DNA of 64,000 nucleotides from Ursus arctos (Eukaryota > Chordata > Mammalia > Carnivora > Ursidae), in the NCBI RefSeq assembly GCF_023065955.2, contig NW_026622930.1:18887449-18951448 (forward strand), written 5' to 3'. Each line of letters begins with the position of its first letter. Position 1 is the first letter of the stretch. Below the pieces are notes generated by a model that saw nothing but the letters and a program-made list of their open reading frames with translations, searched no databases and had not been told where the DNA came from. The translations under genes were made by a program, and so were the position numbers. Below are positions 21,726 through 34,620 of the stretch, one piece after another.

Positions 21726-22079
21726 AAGAACTTACATATATTTTATCTGAAGTTTAATAAGTTTTAATGCCTTCGTATCTTTTCTTATTTATTAATTTGT
21801 AAAAAAATTTCTAAGATTACTTCTTCTTGTTATATGAATTGTATGTGTATAGGTATAAATAGAGATGTAGATATAAGAAAAAAGATCTTATTTCTTTTGA
21901 GTTATTATTTTCTTTTAATTGACCCCCCACATATTTTAAACATAGATAAAATTTGAAATAACTGCACAGTAAATAGACATAGTCCAGCAACTTAAATTCC
22001 ATAATTATTAACATTTTTTCATATTTGTTTTATTGCACACAAACTCTTCTATGTAGCCACTATTAATATGCCTTAAAGT

Positions 22080-22460
22080 TTCAGACAACTGATGCCTCAC
22101 TCCAAAATGCCTCAGCATTCGTATTGTTAACTAGAATTTAATATTTGTTTACATTTTTTTAGGTAACATACAGTGAAATGCATAAAATTAAAATATACAA
22201 AATTAAATTTTATACTAATAAATACCACAATTAACTTATCCTTTTTTGTGTTGATGGATACCTGGGCTTTTTCTGGGTTAGAGTTATTATAAGTAAACTA
22301 TTATAAAGATTACCATATGTATCATTCTGTGGACATCTTTATTAATTTCTCTTGGATAAGTTCCTGGGATTGGAATCACTGGTTTAGAATATATGAATAT
22401 TAAACTTTATTTTTAAAAATTAGGAGAGTTATATAAATATTTAGATACACATATTTAGAT
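22080..22460 (-). mobile_element. Old L1 fragment, antisense
   Basis: TGTTGATGGATACCTGGGC, ATTATAAGTAAACTATTATAAAG, TTTCTCTTGGATAAGTTCCTGG and GGAATCACTGG follow the antisense L1 consensus (gatggacatttgggttgtttcc...ctagg...ggaattgctggg). Boundaries are loose. Confidence 0.65.
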
Positions 22461-23946
22461 CTTTCTATCTCTCTCTCCTGCAGAAGCCCACGCATAAACG
22501 TACCCTACACATGCACAAACACACACAGATACAGATTTTAAAATGAATGGCTTTTAGCAGGACTCTAAAATGGAATGCTGTCATCTATCACAATTTTCCT
22601 CCTTTCCTGGAACTCGGCACTGTTTCCACTCTCTGCAAAGCACTAAATTTTAGTTTAGGTCCCTTATTGCCATGTTCTATACCCCGATCCTATGTTTTCC
22701 TCCAGAGTAGAATAACACTGCTTTTTGAAAATGAAACTTCTCTATTTGATATTTGTACATTTCTTAGAAATATGATGCTTTGATCTTTCATCACTTAAAC
22801 ATATTGATTTTTCTAATGATTTCCTGTCATCTCCCATCTTAGTTTCTAAACTACTCCTTCCTCCCCTATGACTTTCATTCTTATAGTGATTAATCTATCC
22901 ATTTTCAAAGATATGGAGAAAAGAGCTCTTCTCAGTGGGTTTATTTTCCTTCAACATTGAATGTATTATTACCACACATTGATCGTTTCAGGGAGTGTAC
23001 CACACATGCATACGTATATATTAAAAAAAAAAAAAACTACACCCAAAAGGATTTGAGATAGCTTAGACAAACAAATATAATGTGAAACAAAGTAATTAAA
23101 GTTAAAAACTGAACTTAAACAATCAAAAAAGTAAATAAGTAAGAAGTGTTACCAGCAGTCTGGCTCTTATTTTGCTAAAAAGTGTCTGCTGGAAATTAAA
23201 GCAGAACTGGGAAATAAACAGAGAAACATAACTAGCTAACAACAACAAAGAAACTTTCTATTCATTTATCTACAAAGAGAGCCGTGTGTGGTACAAATGT
23301 TTACTGTGAAGATATTTATTATTGTTGAATGAAGTGCCAGAGGTCCCGCTTGAGATCCTGAAGGTAAGAGGATGATATCAGTATTCAGTGATCAATGGCT
23401 TTCAGTCAGACTTGACTTTGCTCAAAGGAGAATTAGCTCATGTGTGGGCAACACAGAGGTTTACATGTAGAGTTGATAGTTTTCCTATAAAATACATCAG
23501 ACTCTTGTCAATTACCTGGGGAAGCCCTAGATTCTCTGATAGTCACCAAAGAAGAAGAAATTTAACATGAAAATATCCATGAAACATAAGCAACTGAAAC
23601 CCTCCTTACCTTACAGATGTCGGTATAGGTCCTCTTTAGTCTTAGGGCACCTTGATGGACCTGCTGGGAAGTGTTAGCAGTCACAATGACTCCCACACGA
23701 GTGACTGTTTTGACATTGGGAAGGGGTATGTGAGAATGTTAAAGTATGTACTAAATAATATTTCTTCAAGATAGAGTTTTACATGCCATGAATGTGCTGA
23801 TGCTGAGAAAAACAACTGATCGATTCATGTGTGTCCTAAGATTATTCCTGGTCATAGGCAGTACATATGTTCATAAAAATAGAAAACATTTCAAATATTT
23901 CAAAATTTGAAAACTTCCACAGCCAAGAATATTGCAAATAAAATAT
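22461..23946. other. Unassigned sequence
   Basis: No named repeat or gene. The segment 23280-23370 ends with CTGAAGGTAAGAGG, a donor-like site, but has no matching acceptor and open frame that I would defend. Confidence 0.4.
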
Positions 23947-23958
23947 ACTAAATGCTCT

Positions 23959-24257
23959 TTCATTTACGGAACATAAGAAATAGCAGGAAGATCAGTAGGG
24001 GAAGGAAGGGAAGAATGAAGCGGTGGGTAAACAGAAGGGGGAATGAACCACAAGAGACTATGGACTCTGGGAAACAAACTCAGGGCTTCAGAGGGGAGGG
24101 GGTTGGGGGGATGGGCTAGCCTGGTGATGGGTATTAAGGAGGGCACATACTGCATGGAGCACTGGGTGTTATACATAAATAATGAATCATGGAACTTTAC
24201 ATCAAAAACTAAGGATGCACTGTATGGCGACTAACATAACATAATAAAAAATTATTT

Positions 24258-24259
<2 letters not shown>
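23959..24259 (+). mobile_element. L1 3'-end, severely 5'-truncated, sense
   Basis: The sequence is the carnivore L1 3' UTR: GGGGGAATGAACCACAAGAGAC, GGGCACATACTGCATGGAGC, GCACTGGGTGTTATAC and the terminal AATAAAAAATTATTTT. Target-site duplication ACTAAATGCTCT at 23947-23958 and 24297-24308 encloses it together with the (AC)n tract. The same 3' UTR is seen in a younger copy at 31720-31990. Confidence 0.92.

Positions 24260-24298
<39 letters not shown>
24260..24298 (+). repeat. (AC)n microsatellite in an L1 tail
   Basis: About 19 AC units replace or extend the poly(A) tail of the L1 just before its right target-site duplication. Confidence 0.95.
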
Positions 24299-24302
<4 letters not shown>

Positions 24303-24308
24303 TGCTCT

Positions 24309-26330
24309 CTAAATTTCAGGCACAACTCTCGCCAGTAGAACAAGCAAAACTTTTAGCTACTTTTGCTAACAGAACTTCTATGGGGGGAAAGGCATTACTG
24401 TAATCCTTTAGTAATGCAGTAATGTAGCTAAAGAATTTTAAATAAATCAATATTTGGAAGAAAAATGCCACAATTCTAATGAGAGCCCACCAAAGAAAAA
24501 GGGACACAATGTAGCACCTTCTTTTTCCCATTATTGGGCTCATGGGAGAATCTAATATTAGCTCCTTCTCTTCCCCCATTTATTTTAAATTCATCATAGG
24601 GAGTTTGGGTACAGACTGTTTTTTTCCCAAAATGTTGCAAATATAAAATTCCTCTACATATTCTCTATATGTAGTATCTCTAATAGACCTATTCTAAATC
24701 CTATATTGTTAAATGAGGCCTACTCTTCACTGCCCATTTCCTGCATTCCCTTAGGTAATGGATTCGGTAAATGTCTAAACAGAGACAGCATCCAGTGTAC
24801 ATTCAGCATTCTGCCTTAAGGTGATCTGATTTAAAACTCAGTTTGTAGGAAATCCTATCACCTCTAAAAGGGAACACATACAGAATAAAGAAAACAATTC
24901 TTCTATTCATGTCTAGTTTCCTATAAAGAAAGTTTACATTAATGGGATACTTCAACAGAAAAATAAGAGAAACAGGGGTAATTTAGATGAGAAACAGAGC
25001 TTCTAAATAGTCCAAACTGATTTCCTGATGGCAATGTAATATGAATTTCTACAATCAAGACATTTCAAAATTATGCTACTAAAAGTTGAATCCAAGTTCT
25101 GGTAAAATTCTAAAATAACCTAATTATTCCTTGAGAAAGTTCCAAATTGTAAGTGTCAGTTTTGTAGAAATGGGTGGAAAAATGCACATCTATGGTTTAC
25201 ATGCTTGAATATTATCTTTTAAAGTATTCTCAAATTAATAGTATGTCTCAGCAGAGTTTATTTAAAGCTGATCTTCTTAAAAGTATTCACTCATAATTGT
25301 ATAAATATCAACTTAAAAATTCATTATAATAAAATCAGAAGTAAGAAATAACAGGAGATTAATAACTAAAATGATTGCTGTTATGTATCTTTTAACAAGA
25401 TAGTTTAAAATTAGAGATAGCACTGTAATTGCAGGAATAAAATGTCAGCTTTCTCAGCCTATCTTTGTACATAAACTTCATTGCCTATGGCTGCTAATTA
25501 TTGAGTCATGAAAAAAAAATCAAACTGGGAAGTCAGTGATTCTGAACACATCAATTTTCCTATGTCTCTCTCTTCCTTAATTAGCTAAGAACTTCTCATG
25601 TTGTTGCTTGAATTATCTAAGTATTTTCTTAAGGTTCCACTTTACTTTGTCAGAGAATATCCTACTGACAACTCAACTATATGGCAGTTTAGGAGAGGAA
25701 AAAAAATGCAAGAAAAATTACAGTACCTACAAGATATAAATAGAGCTAGGTGATAGATAAATAGATACAGTGCTAGATATCATTAAGTATATCTTTGAAA
25801 AATACAGTTTATTTACATCAGAGCAAAATAAATTATATATTGAAGGAATCATAATTTACTATATTCTTTCATTTGCTATTGTCATTTCTATCTAATCAAC
25901 CAAAACTGATTTTACCATAGCTGTAATCACTCTGAGAGCTGAAAAATAATTTTCAGAAACTCAATGGACCTTGGATATACATCTTCATTATTTGACTAAA
26001 AAGCATATTGATATTCCCACATCTTCTATTGATTTGCTCTTGTTAGCAATTGTTGCAGACACCTTGTAATCAATGCAAATAAAACCATCATTATTTCAAA
26101 TAAAACTTCAGTTTTATAATTGTGAATCTGTGTTATTTCTACAATGTCTCACACACACACATACAAGTATACATGTATTTACATACAAATGTGAATAAAG
26201 GAACAATTATATATACATACACATATATTAACTTACATATTTAATTTACATGTGTACTGAAAAAATAACTGATTAAACATAGGGATGCATGTATCTTTTC
26301 AAATAAGCATTTTCTTCTTCTTTGGTCCTA
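24309..26330. other. Long unassigned interval
   Basis: About 2 kb of AT-rich DNA with no recognisable gene, RNA or recent transposon. The part 25040-25660 is almost free of simple repeats. Confidence 0.4.
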
Positions 26331-26339
26331 CAAAATTCC

Positions 26340-26835
26340 AATTTTTACTCTTTTTAAGGAACCTCCACACTGTTTTCCATTGTGCCATTAAAAAGAACAG
26401 CATCTTGCCATTGTGATGACATGGATGGACCCAGAAGATATCATGTTATGTGAACTGTCAGACAAAGACAAATACCATTAGCATGTGAAACCTAAAAAAT
26501 AAAACAAATGAACAAACGAAAAACAGAAACAGACTCATAAATACAGAGAACAAATTGGTGGTTGCCAGAGGGAAGGTGTTTGGGAGAATAGATGAAATAG
26601 ATGAAGGGAATTAAGAGGTACTAACTTCCAGTTATAACATAAATGTCACGGGGATGAAAAGTAGAGAATAGGGAATTCAGTCAATAATATTGGAGTTACA
26701 TTTGTGGTGACAAATGGTTACTATACTTAGGGTGAGCACTGCATAATGTATAGAATTGTTGATTCATTATGTCATACACCTGAAACTAACGTAACACAGT
26801 ATGTCAACTACAAATCATCAAAAAAATAAAAAATA
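26340..26835 (+). mobile_element. L1 3' end with 5' inversion
   Basis: From about 26393 the sequence is sense L1: ACATGGATGGACCCAGAAGATATC, ATGTGAACTGTCAGACAAAG, CAGAAACAGACTCATAAATAC, then GTCATACACCTGAAACTAACG and an A-rich tail ending near 26835. The segment just before it (26351-26387, GGAACCTCCACACTGTTTTCC) is antisense L1 ORF2. This arrangement is typical of twin-priming inversion. Confidence 0.8.
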
Positions 26836-27414
26836 AAAATAGGCAATCACTGACTATATAAGCACTTATATGACCTTATATACAAGAGTTAAACTTTTTA
26901 AACAAATCAAATGTGGTGGCAAAAAAAAAAGTGACAACTGTTATATATAGCAATAATGCAATTTCAACTAATGATAATTTATCAAGAAAATATTTAATCA
27001 ATAAATAGTATCAACACAGTATATAATGTATTTTCAATGACCTCATTATGTGGTTAAGCATGCCTTCCAACATTTTTCCAAGAATCAATCCTTTAGATAT
27101 TAAAAATTTATCTATTTAGCTGAAAAATAATTGGCCATACTGAGACATATTTAATACACTCAAAAAATTCTCCTTGCATAAGGAATAAACAAACAGATTA
27201 GTAGACAAAGAACTGCCTTCCATACAGAAGACATACTTCTTGAAGCAAAAATTAATTAATTTTTAAAAATTCAGGAAACTTAGTATATTAATATATTAAA
27301 TATATTATATATTATATTATTATATTATATATATTATTTTTATTAACATATATTTCCAGTATTATTTACTAACATCAACATAAAGCTGATTTGTTATTAA
27401 CCTTGATGTGGTAT
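26836..27414. other. Unassigned AT-rich sequence with a (TA)-rich patch
   Basis: A TATTA/ATATAT low-complexity patch lies at 27284-27345. Otherwise nothing recognisable. Confidence 0.45.
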
Positions 27415-27600
27415 AAGATTTTATTTGTTTATTTGAGAGAATGAGAGACAGAGAAAGAGTGGAGTGGAGGGGCAGAGGCAGAGGGAGAAGCAGACTCCCC
27501 ACAGAGCAGAGAACCCTCTACGGGACTCCATCCCAGGAATCCAAGATCACGACCTGAGCAGAAGGCAGCCGCTTAACTAACTGAGCCACCCAGGTGCCCC
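27415..27600 (-). mobile_element. SINEC, older subfamily, antisense
   Basis: It runs from AGATTTTATTTGTTTATTTGAGAG to ACTGAGCCACCCAGGTGCCCC, the reverse of a SINEC head. Diverged; target-site duplication not clear. Confidence 0.9.
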
Positions 27601-27651
27601 TAATATGTATTTTCCATATCACTTTTCCCAGTGAAGTGACAATCAGATTTT

Positions 27652-27759
27652 TAAAAAATATTTTATTTTTAAGTAATCTCTGCACCCAACGTGGGGCTCA
27701 AACTTACAACCCTGAGATCAAGAGTTGCATGCTCTACCAATCAAGCCAACCAGGCCCCC
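27652..27759 (-). mobile_element. Short SINEC variant, antisense
   Basis: A compact (~108 bp) tRNA-like carnivore SINE: TTTTATTTTTAAGTAATCTC, CCCAACGTGGGGCTCAAAC and CAAGAGTTGCATGCTCTACC. The flanking duplication TGACAATCAGATTTT lies at 27637-27651, and with one change at 27760-27774. It lies only 51 bp from another antisense SINEC. Confidence 0.88.
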
Positions 27760-27774
27760 TGACAATCAAATTTT

Positions 27775-28625
27775 CATGGTAAATGCAGCAAAACATACAG
27801 ATTGCACACTGCTTTCTACCTTCTGTTCATATAAACAGATGAGCAACAACCTGATACTGTCTTCCCTAGTTATTGTTCCCATACCTGTTGTTGGAAGTAC
27901 CCTTTAATTGTGCATTAAATGCCATAAATGCACTCCAGAAAATAAATATCTTCAAGAATAATGAAAAAGATTTTAGTAACATATAAAAACATGTATATAA
28001 CCATTTATATGTCACCACAATTGCACAGTTCCTATTTCAAATGTGAGGATTTTAATGAGTGCCCATATTGAGAATATTTTAAAGCAATTTAAGACATATC
28101 AGCATTAAAAGTCCTTCTTCTTCAATTAATAACAAACATTTGTTAAATGAATAAATGAATACATGTTTAGAAATTCACAAGAATATTCCCTATTAGATTT
28201 TAAGTTCAATGGAACAAGAAACACTTCTCTTGTTCACTCACTGAATAACACAATGTCATCACTTGGTAGGATTTGGGGAATAAATAAATGAATGAATGAA
28301 TTAGGTGTAGCATTTTTAATCTATTATTGAATATGTCTGCAAATTAATGAGACTATTTAAAAAACAGGTAAGTTGTTATGCACCTAAATACACAAGTAGC
28401 AAAATCTCCAAAATGTATACAATTTCCTAAAAGAAATACTGACATATAATGGATACTCAATAAATGTTGACTCTAATCTTTCCCATCACAGGTTATGCAT
28501 TTGTCCCACTCGTAAAGCTATTTTTTTTTCAAAATATTCTGTCTCTTCTCTTTGGAATTATTTTTAGATTTGGCTTCTTTAATCATGTGACTATTTACAG
28601 AATACAAGAATAGTTTACTACCACT
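27775..28625. other. Unassigned sequence with a possible L2 3' tail
   Basis: Bases 28185-28305 (TTAGATTTTAAGTTCAATGG ... AATAAATGAATGAATGAA) resemble a decayed L2 3' end. The rest is unassigned. Confidence 0.4.
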
Positions 28626-28628
28626 AGA

Positions 28629-28656
28629 CATCTATCTATTTATCCATCTGTATCTG

Positions 28657-28709
<53 letters not shown>

Positions 28710-28728
28710 ATCTATCTATCTATCTCTA
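28629..28728 (+). repeat. (TCTA)n microsatellite
   Basis: A tetranucleotide array of about 100 bp with interruptions (CATC, TATT, CTGTA) near its left end. It is a typical forensic-type variable tetranucleotide. Confidence 0.95.
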
Positions 28729-30685
28729 TACTGTCATCATAAATGCTTACCTGGAAAATACTTTATTGCATTTTCATGGCATATATTACAATCTGGCAAA
28801 ATCATCAAACTGAGTAGACTAGATTCAATATAATTCATTAAAATTTGCTGTAAATTTTAAAAAAATATTTAGTCACATGAAATATTAGAATTCTAATGTC
28901 CATATCGTTCAAAAAGTAGAATTGCCCACATTTCACATTGGAATAATAGCATCAATTGAAATGAAATTTTAGGACAGAATAAAAAAGAGAAAAAAAGAGT
29001 AATATGAATGGCAACCTTTTAAAAATATGTACACATACATGTACACACATTGTGCCCATTACTCTGTATTTCAGAAAATTTTTTTGAGGTCTTACATAGA
29101 TAATTAAGCCATTTATATAGGCCATATTTTATATATAGGCAGATTTAACATTTAAAATGAAAATCTCATTATACAAATTTAAAAAATAAATGTGATGTTA
29201 TTACATTTGAAAGGATAGTGTATATAATTATTGGGAAGTACTGGCTATTCAAGGGAAAAAACCACTGGGACTCTAAATACTAATGACTAGTTGACTAAAC
29301 ATCTGAGCAATATGTATACTCTATTTATCTTTCCAAATTAGAGGGGAGTGACAAAGAAAAATAGAGTGATATTTACAAATCCTTAAAAAAGGTCATGCTT
29401 ACTGAGATTTGTTAGTTATATTTTGATGATTTATTACCACAGTATAAAGTAAACTTTAAAAATTTCAAAATCTGAAGCTTCTTTAAAATTAGGGTAAATG
29501 CCCCCTTCCTGCTCATCATCTTTCTTCCTTGGTAATGTCAAATGGATTGAAGTTTGTCTTATTTTTCACCAGAAGCATGTGTGCTTCTGAAATTGATCTT
29601 TTTTAAACTGTTTAATCTTCACAGTAGAACACTAAGGCTATCTCCTCACTCAAAAGAAAAAGAAAATTTGACTCAGAGGATTCTGATTTTTCAATCATTT
29701 TGTCTACTGAATATAATCATTTAACAGGTAATTAAATCAAATGTAGTCATTGAAAAAGTGACTAATCATAATATCTACTTAAATCAAGGACCCTTTGCCA
29801 AATTCATAGCCTCATTTTGGGTGCAAGGACCTTGAGTAAAATGTCATGCCTGAAAGAGAAATCTAAGGAAAATTAAGCATGGGCTAATCCATTGAACAAC
29901 ATGATTTCAAGGGTAAATTGCATTAGTTAACTCAGAATCCAATAAAATATATTTGCCAGGATCAGATTATATATTGGATAGATTTATTTACAGACTATTT
30001 ATTCAAAGTGTATGTAAAAACTAGAAATACAACATGTCAGTAAATTTAGATTGTACCATTGATATGACACCATAAAGAAATTGATAGTAATTCTCCAGCC
30101 AGGAACAGGTGAGATGGTCTCTTATCCTACTTTGTGACATATGTTCCTAGATGAGCTAGTCTTTGCCATTCTTCCCTTAGTGCACTTTATGACTTTAGTT
30201 TTAAAGAACCCCCTTTAAAGTTTATTATTGGCATAATTACTCCTTCCCTAATCTTTCTCGGTCCTGTTTGCATATCCTTATTAAATAAAGTTCCATTCTT
30301 TTACAGCCTTTTTTTTTTTTTTACCAAAACTTTTACCATTGGAACTTTGTTTTACCTACAGGTAATGAATTTTCTCTTAAAGTGAAGTTCTGTATGGTAT
30401 CTCTTTCTCTGACTTCTGCAATCTGCTGCAAATTATATTATGAATCTGTGACAATTTTCAGTGTTCTTTTTCCTCTTTCACTGAATTTGCTTTCTTTCAA
30501 TGGTGGACATCTACAAATTTTCATTATTCCATAGAATGTTCTATTCCTGACATTAATTCTAGGTATAATGGGTACAGCTATTTATTTCCCTTTAGAAAAT
30601 TAATTATTTTGGCAGAAATAAGACACTTTACAGGACAATCGTACTGGAAATACTAAAATCTTTATTTCAGTACTTTAACAAATAC
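28729..30685. other. Long unassigned interval
   Basis: AT-rich DNA with no recognised gene. A T13 run follows AATAAAGTTCCATTCTTTTAC near 30285-30320, which could be the end of an old LTR or retrocopy, but nothing upstream confirms that. Confidence 0.4.
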
Positions 30686-30689
30686 AAAG

Positions 30690-31095
30690 GACATGATTTT
30701 TACTCATTCAATGTTCATAGTGAGCCTGTGACATATATACAATTATTATCCAGTTTTCAGATGAGACAACGGAGGCTCAGAAAGCGTGCATGGATTGTTC
30801 AGTGTAACACATCTAGAAAGAACCTGAGGTGGGATTTTTTTTTTTAAAGATTTTATTTACTTATATTTGAGAGAGAGAGACAGAGCACAACTGGGGGGGG
30901 GGGGCAGAGAGAAAGGGCAAAACAAGCTTCCCACTGAGAAGGGAGCCCAATGCTGGACTCTATCCCAGGACCTCTGGATCATGACCTGGGCTGAAGGCTG
31001 ATGCTTAACAGACTGAGTCACCCAGGTGCCCAAGAGGTGATATTTGATCCCAGGAAGGTGGAGCTCATGTTCTTAAGCACTGTGCAATGCCTGCC
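30690..31095 (-). mobile_element. MIR, antisense, split by a SINEC
   Basis: The left part has CCAGTTTTCAGATGAGACAACGGAGGCTCAG (30752-30781) and ACACATCTAGAAAG. The MIR then resumes after the SINE with ATTTGATCCCAGGAAGG and GCTCATGTTCTTAAGCACTG. The two parts are collinear, so the SINE inserted into a pre-existing MIR. Confidence 0.75.
30836..31031 (-). mobile_element. SINEC, antisense, inside a MIR
   Basis: TTAAAGATTTTATTTACTTA at the left and GACTGAGTCACCCAGGTGCC at the right. A G12 run (30893-30904) has expanded inside it. Flanking GAGGTGGGATTT and GAGGTGATATTT fit a target-site duplication with two changes. Confidence 0.9.
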
Positions 31096-31192
31096 CTCTC
31101 AGTTAAAAAAATAACTCATTTCGAAAGGAACTTTCATAAAGCAAATTTACCATTCATAAATACTTGCTTATAACGTTGCAACATTATTTTAT

Positions 31193-32056
31193 AAGAAATA
31201 TTTGGCATCGGACACTGAGATACCACCTTACGCCAGTTAGAATGGCAAAAATAGACAAGGCAAGAAACAACAATTGTTGGAGAGGATGTGGAGAAAGGGG
31301 ATCCCTCCTACATTGTTGGTGGGAATGCAAGTTGGTACAGCCACTCTGGAAAACAGTGTGGAGGTCCCTTAAAAAGTTAAAAATTGAGCTACCCTATGAT
31401 CCAGCCATTGCACTACTGCGTGTTTACCCCAAAGATACAGATGTAGTGAAGAGAAGGGCCATATGCACCCCAATGTTCATAGCAGCAATGTCCACAATAG
31501 CTAAATCGTGGAAGGAGCGAGATGCCCTTCAACAGATGACTGGATTAAGAAGTTGTGGTCCATATATACAATGGAATATTACTCAGCTATCAGAAAGAAC
31601 GAGTTCTCAACATTTGCTACAACATGGACGGCACCGGAGGAGATAATGCTAAGTGAAATAAGACAAGCAGAGAAAGACAACTATCAAATGATTTCTCTCA
31701 TCTATGGAACATAAGAACTAGGAAGATCGGTAGGGGAAGAAAGGGATAAAGAAAGGGGGGATAATCAGAAGGGGGAATGAAACATGAGAGACTATGGACT
31801 ATGAGAAACAAACTGAGGGCCTCAGAGGGGAGGGGGGTGGGGGAATGCGATAGACCGGTGATGGATAGTAAGGAGGGCACGTATTGCATGGTGCACTGGG
31901 TGTTATATGCAACTAATGAATCATTGAGCTTTACATTGGAAACCGGGGATATACTGTATGGTGACTAACATAATATAATAAAAAATCATTAATTTAAAAA
32001 AACAAAATAAAATAAAATAAAAAGCAAAAAAAAAAAAAAAAGAAATATTTGGCATC

Positions 32057-32058
<2 letters not shown>
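31193..32058 (+). mobile_element. Young L1, 5'-truncated, sense, with intact target-site duplication
   Basis: A 19-bp duplication, AAGAAATATTTGGCATCGG, lies at 31193-31211 and 32040-32058. Between them is the end of L1 ORF2 with the [15 protein letters not shown] and [10 protein letters not shown] motifs (31310-31425), now frame-broken. It is followed by ACAATGGAATATTACTCAGC near 31569, the L1 3' UTR and an A-rich tail with (AAAAT)n. It is a non-functional fragment. The C-terminal ORF2 part has accumulated few changes, so it is young compared with the other L1 pieces in the window. Confidence 0.95.
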
Positions 32059-32369
<311 letters not shown>

Positions 32370-32435
32370 GTATTTGCCATCAACCATATATGTGGGAATT
32401 ATTCCTTTAAATCATATGCATATTCAAGGTCATGT

Positions 32436-32972
32436 AAAAAAAAATTACCACAAGCTTAGAGGCTTAAACCAACACACAGTTATTTTTCACATTTTCCATA
32501 GGTCAGGAGTTCAGGCACAATTTACCTGAAAATCCTGTACTCGGGGTCTCACAAAGCTGCCGTCAAGGTGTTAACTGGGCTACATACTCATCTAAATGTT
32601 CAAATTGGGAAGTCCTGTTCCCTCAAGTGGTTAGCAAAATTTGTCCTCTTGCAATTATAGGACTGGGGTCTCCACATTTTTGCTAGCTGCCAGCTCTTCT
32701 ATGCTGCCTCTGTTCCTTGCTACGTGGCCCTCTCTATAGGCAATTCACAACATGGATGCTTGGTCTCTTGAGACCAGCAGAAGAGAGTATGCTAACAGAG
32801 TCTTATAGAATACAAAATAATCATGAAGGGGACATTCCATCACCTTGGCCATATTCTGTTGGTTAGAAGCAACTCACCGGTCATGTCCCCAATTAAAGAG
32901 ATTACATAAGTTCCTGGATACCAGGAAGCGGAGAGTCATTGTGGGAGTCCTCTCAGGGTCGGTACACCACAT
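32436..32972 (-). mobile_element. Old LTR-type interspersed repeat (MLT1-like), antisense
   Basis: It starts AAATTACCACAAGCTTAGAGGC and includes GTCTCACAAAGCTGCCGTCAAGGTG near 32546, ACGTGGCCCTCTCTATAGGC near 32721, CCATCACCTTGGCCATATTC near 32838 and the end GGTACACCACA near 32961. These blocks and their order match a widespread old mammalian repeat that I associate with MLT1-type LTRs. The subfamily is uncertain. Confidence 0.6.
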
Positions 32973-32999
32973 CATTATGGTCATTTTAAATATTAATAC

Positions 33000-34445
33000 C
33001 AAATAATTCTACACGTTGGTTTAAGTTAAGGTGAAGAATTTTAGGGATAGTAACCCCATGCCATGATACCTTTTGAATTTGAGTGACTAGCTGCAAATTT
33101 TGTGGCCTTCCTCAGAGAGGTTAACAGTAACACTTTTGAATATTAGTGTCTATCAAGTACAGAACTGATCAGATTTCCTAAACCTTGCTCCTCTAAGTCT
33201 CAAACACCCGTCCCCTAATTCATCCAATGAGGCTGACAGTCTTCAAAGTGGTAGAGCTGAAGGAAATAACAATTACAGTTACTTCTTAGAGCGTTGGACA
33301 CAAAAAGCTGTAAGTGGACTATATTTCAGCGTTGATTACTTTATTGATGGTTGCTCAGGGATCGACCTACATGTAATTGATCTGGAGATCCCCACAGTAC
33401 TCAGCCTTTGCATCTAATTGAGATTTTAGTGAACAACACCTAGTGTATTGAGCATGACCTGAAGGAAGAAAGAAAAGGTCCTTCTTGAAATTGTCCCCTA
33501 TTAAATTCGAACCGGTTCACTATGCTACTTAACTTACTTTTCACGCCATCCACTTTTACCTACGCCACTATCCACAGGGCTACGACTGCCTCAGATATAA
33601 TTTCCAGTTATATATATTGTTCTATTTATAAAAGTTTAAGAAGCTCCTACAAGTGGAGGATGAAGAGAATATAAAAATATTAGCTGTTGAGATACTACCA
33701 ATTAAAAATAAGGTAACAAAACATATTCCGTGTGGAAGTGTACCCACAACAAAGAGAATAAGAAATTCTGCATTTAAATAAATTATATTTCTTTGACAAG
33801 GAAATGACAAGTGCAGGTACATAAGAATATGGAATTCCTGGCAGTTAAAAAATACTAACGTGCTTGTGCTGTACTCATACATTTAAGGCTTAATTTATTA
33901 TTAAAGACAGCTCCAGGCAAAAGTTCTGCTCCAAAGATTGGAAAGGCTATTTGTGGACCAAAATATCCAGCGAATAAACTGGCCTTGTGCACTCATATGC
34001 TCAATCACAAGTTGGCATGACATTTTTAAAAATACGATACTGCTTCAGGTGTGTATAATAAAGACTATTTGATAATATTTCATGTAGAGATACATTTTAC
34101 TTTACAGTATGCTTAGGACCTAAAATTGGCCTTCAATGTGGTTGGTCTTCAGTCTGTGATCTCAGTGGTATTCTTGATGGTAAAGAAGAAAAAAAAGATC
34201 TGTACTTTCTGTTTCACAAAGGGTTGACTTACCTCATTAGATCTGCAAAATAAGTCTAGAGAGCCATTTATCCACTTTCTATTTCAAAAATGGGGGGGAA
34301 ATTGGAGGCACTCAAAATTTGAGAATATAACACAATATATATTTTTTGAGAAAATACAAATTACAATACTTATCACCCAATAGATATCATCTCTCAGTAG
34401 TATGTTAGAACACATGGCACCATAAGGTTACTTGACATTTTGGAA
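33000..34445. other. Unassigned, largely non-repetitive interval
   Basis: About 1.4 kb with no named repeat, gene or RNA recognised. Base composition is more balanced at 33180-33600. Confidence 0.4.
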
Positions 34446-34449
34446 ACCT

Positions 34450-34620
34450 ACACGGTTGAGTTAAAATCATAGTTTCACAATTTATTAGATTTGGCAACTT
34501 AGCATTGCTACTTGACATCTCTGTATCTCAAATGCCTCCTCTACCAAATGAACAATAGAATCTCTATAACACAGCATTGATGCATTTAGTGAGATAGACT
34601 GTATTTATATACTTCATATG
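34450..34620 (+). mobile_element. MIR, sense, decayed
   Basis: TTATTAGATTTGGCAACTTAGC, CTTGACATCTCTGTATCTCAAATGCC and CTACCAAATGAACAATAGAATC follow the MIR core order. Confidence 0.5.

Noticed and set aside
28629..28728. Regularly spaced repeats resembling a CRISPR array
   Set aside because: It is a plain TCTA tetranucleotide with no unique spacers, in mammalian DNA.
31164..31646. 160-codon open frame with clear homology
   Set aside because: It is the C-terminal end of L1 ORF2 running into out-of-frame 3' sequence, inside an L1 with target-site duplications, not a host gene.
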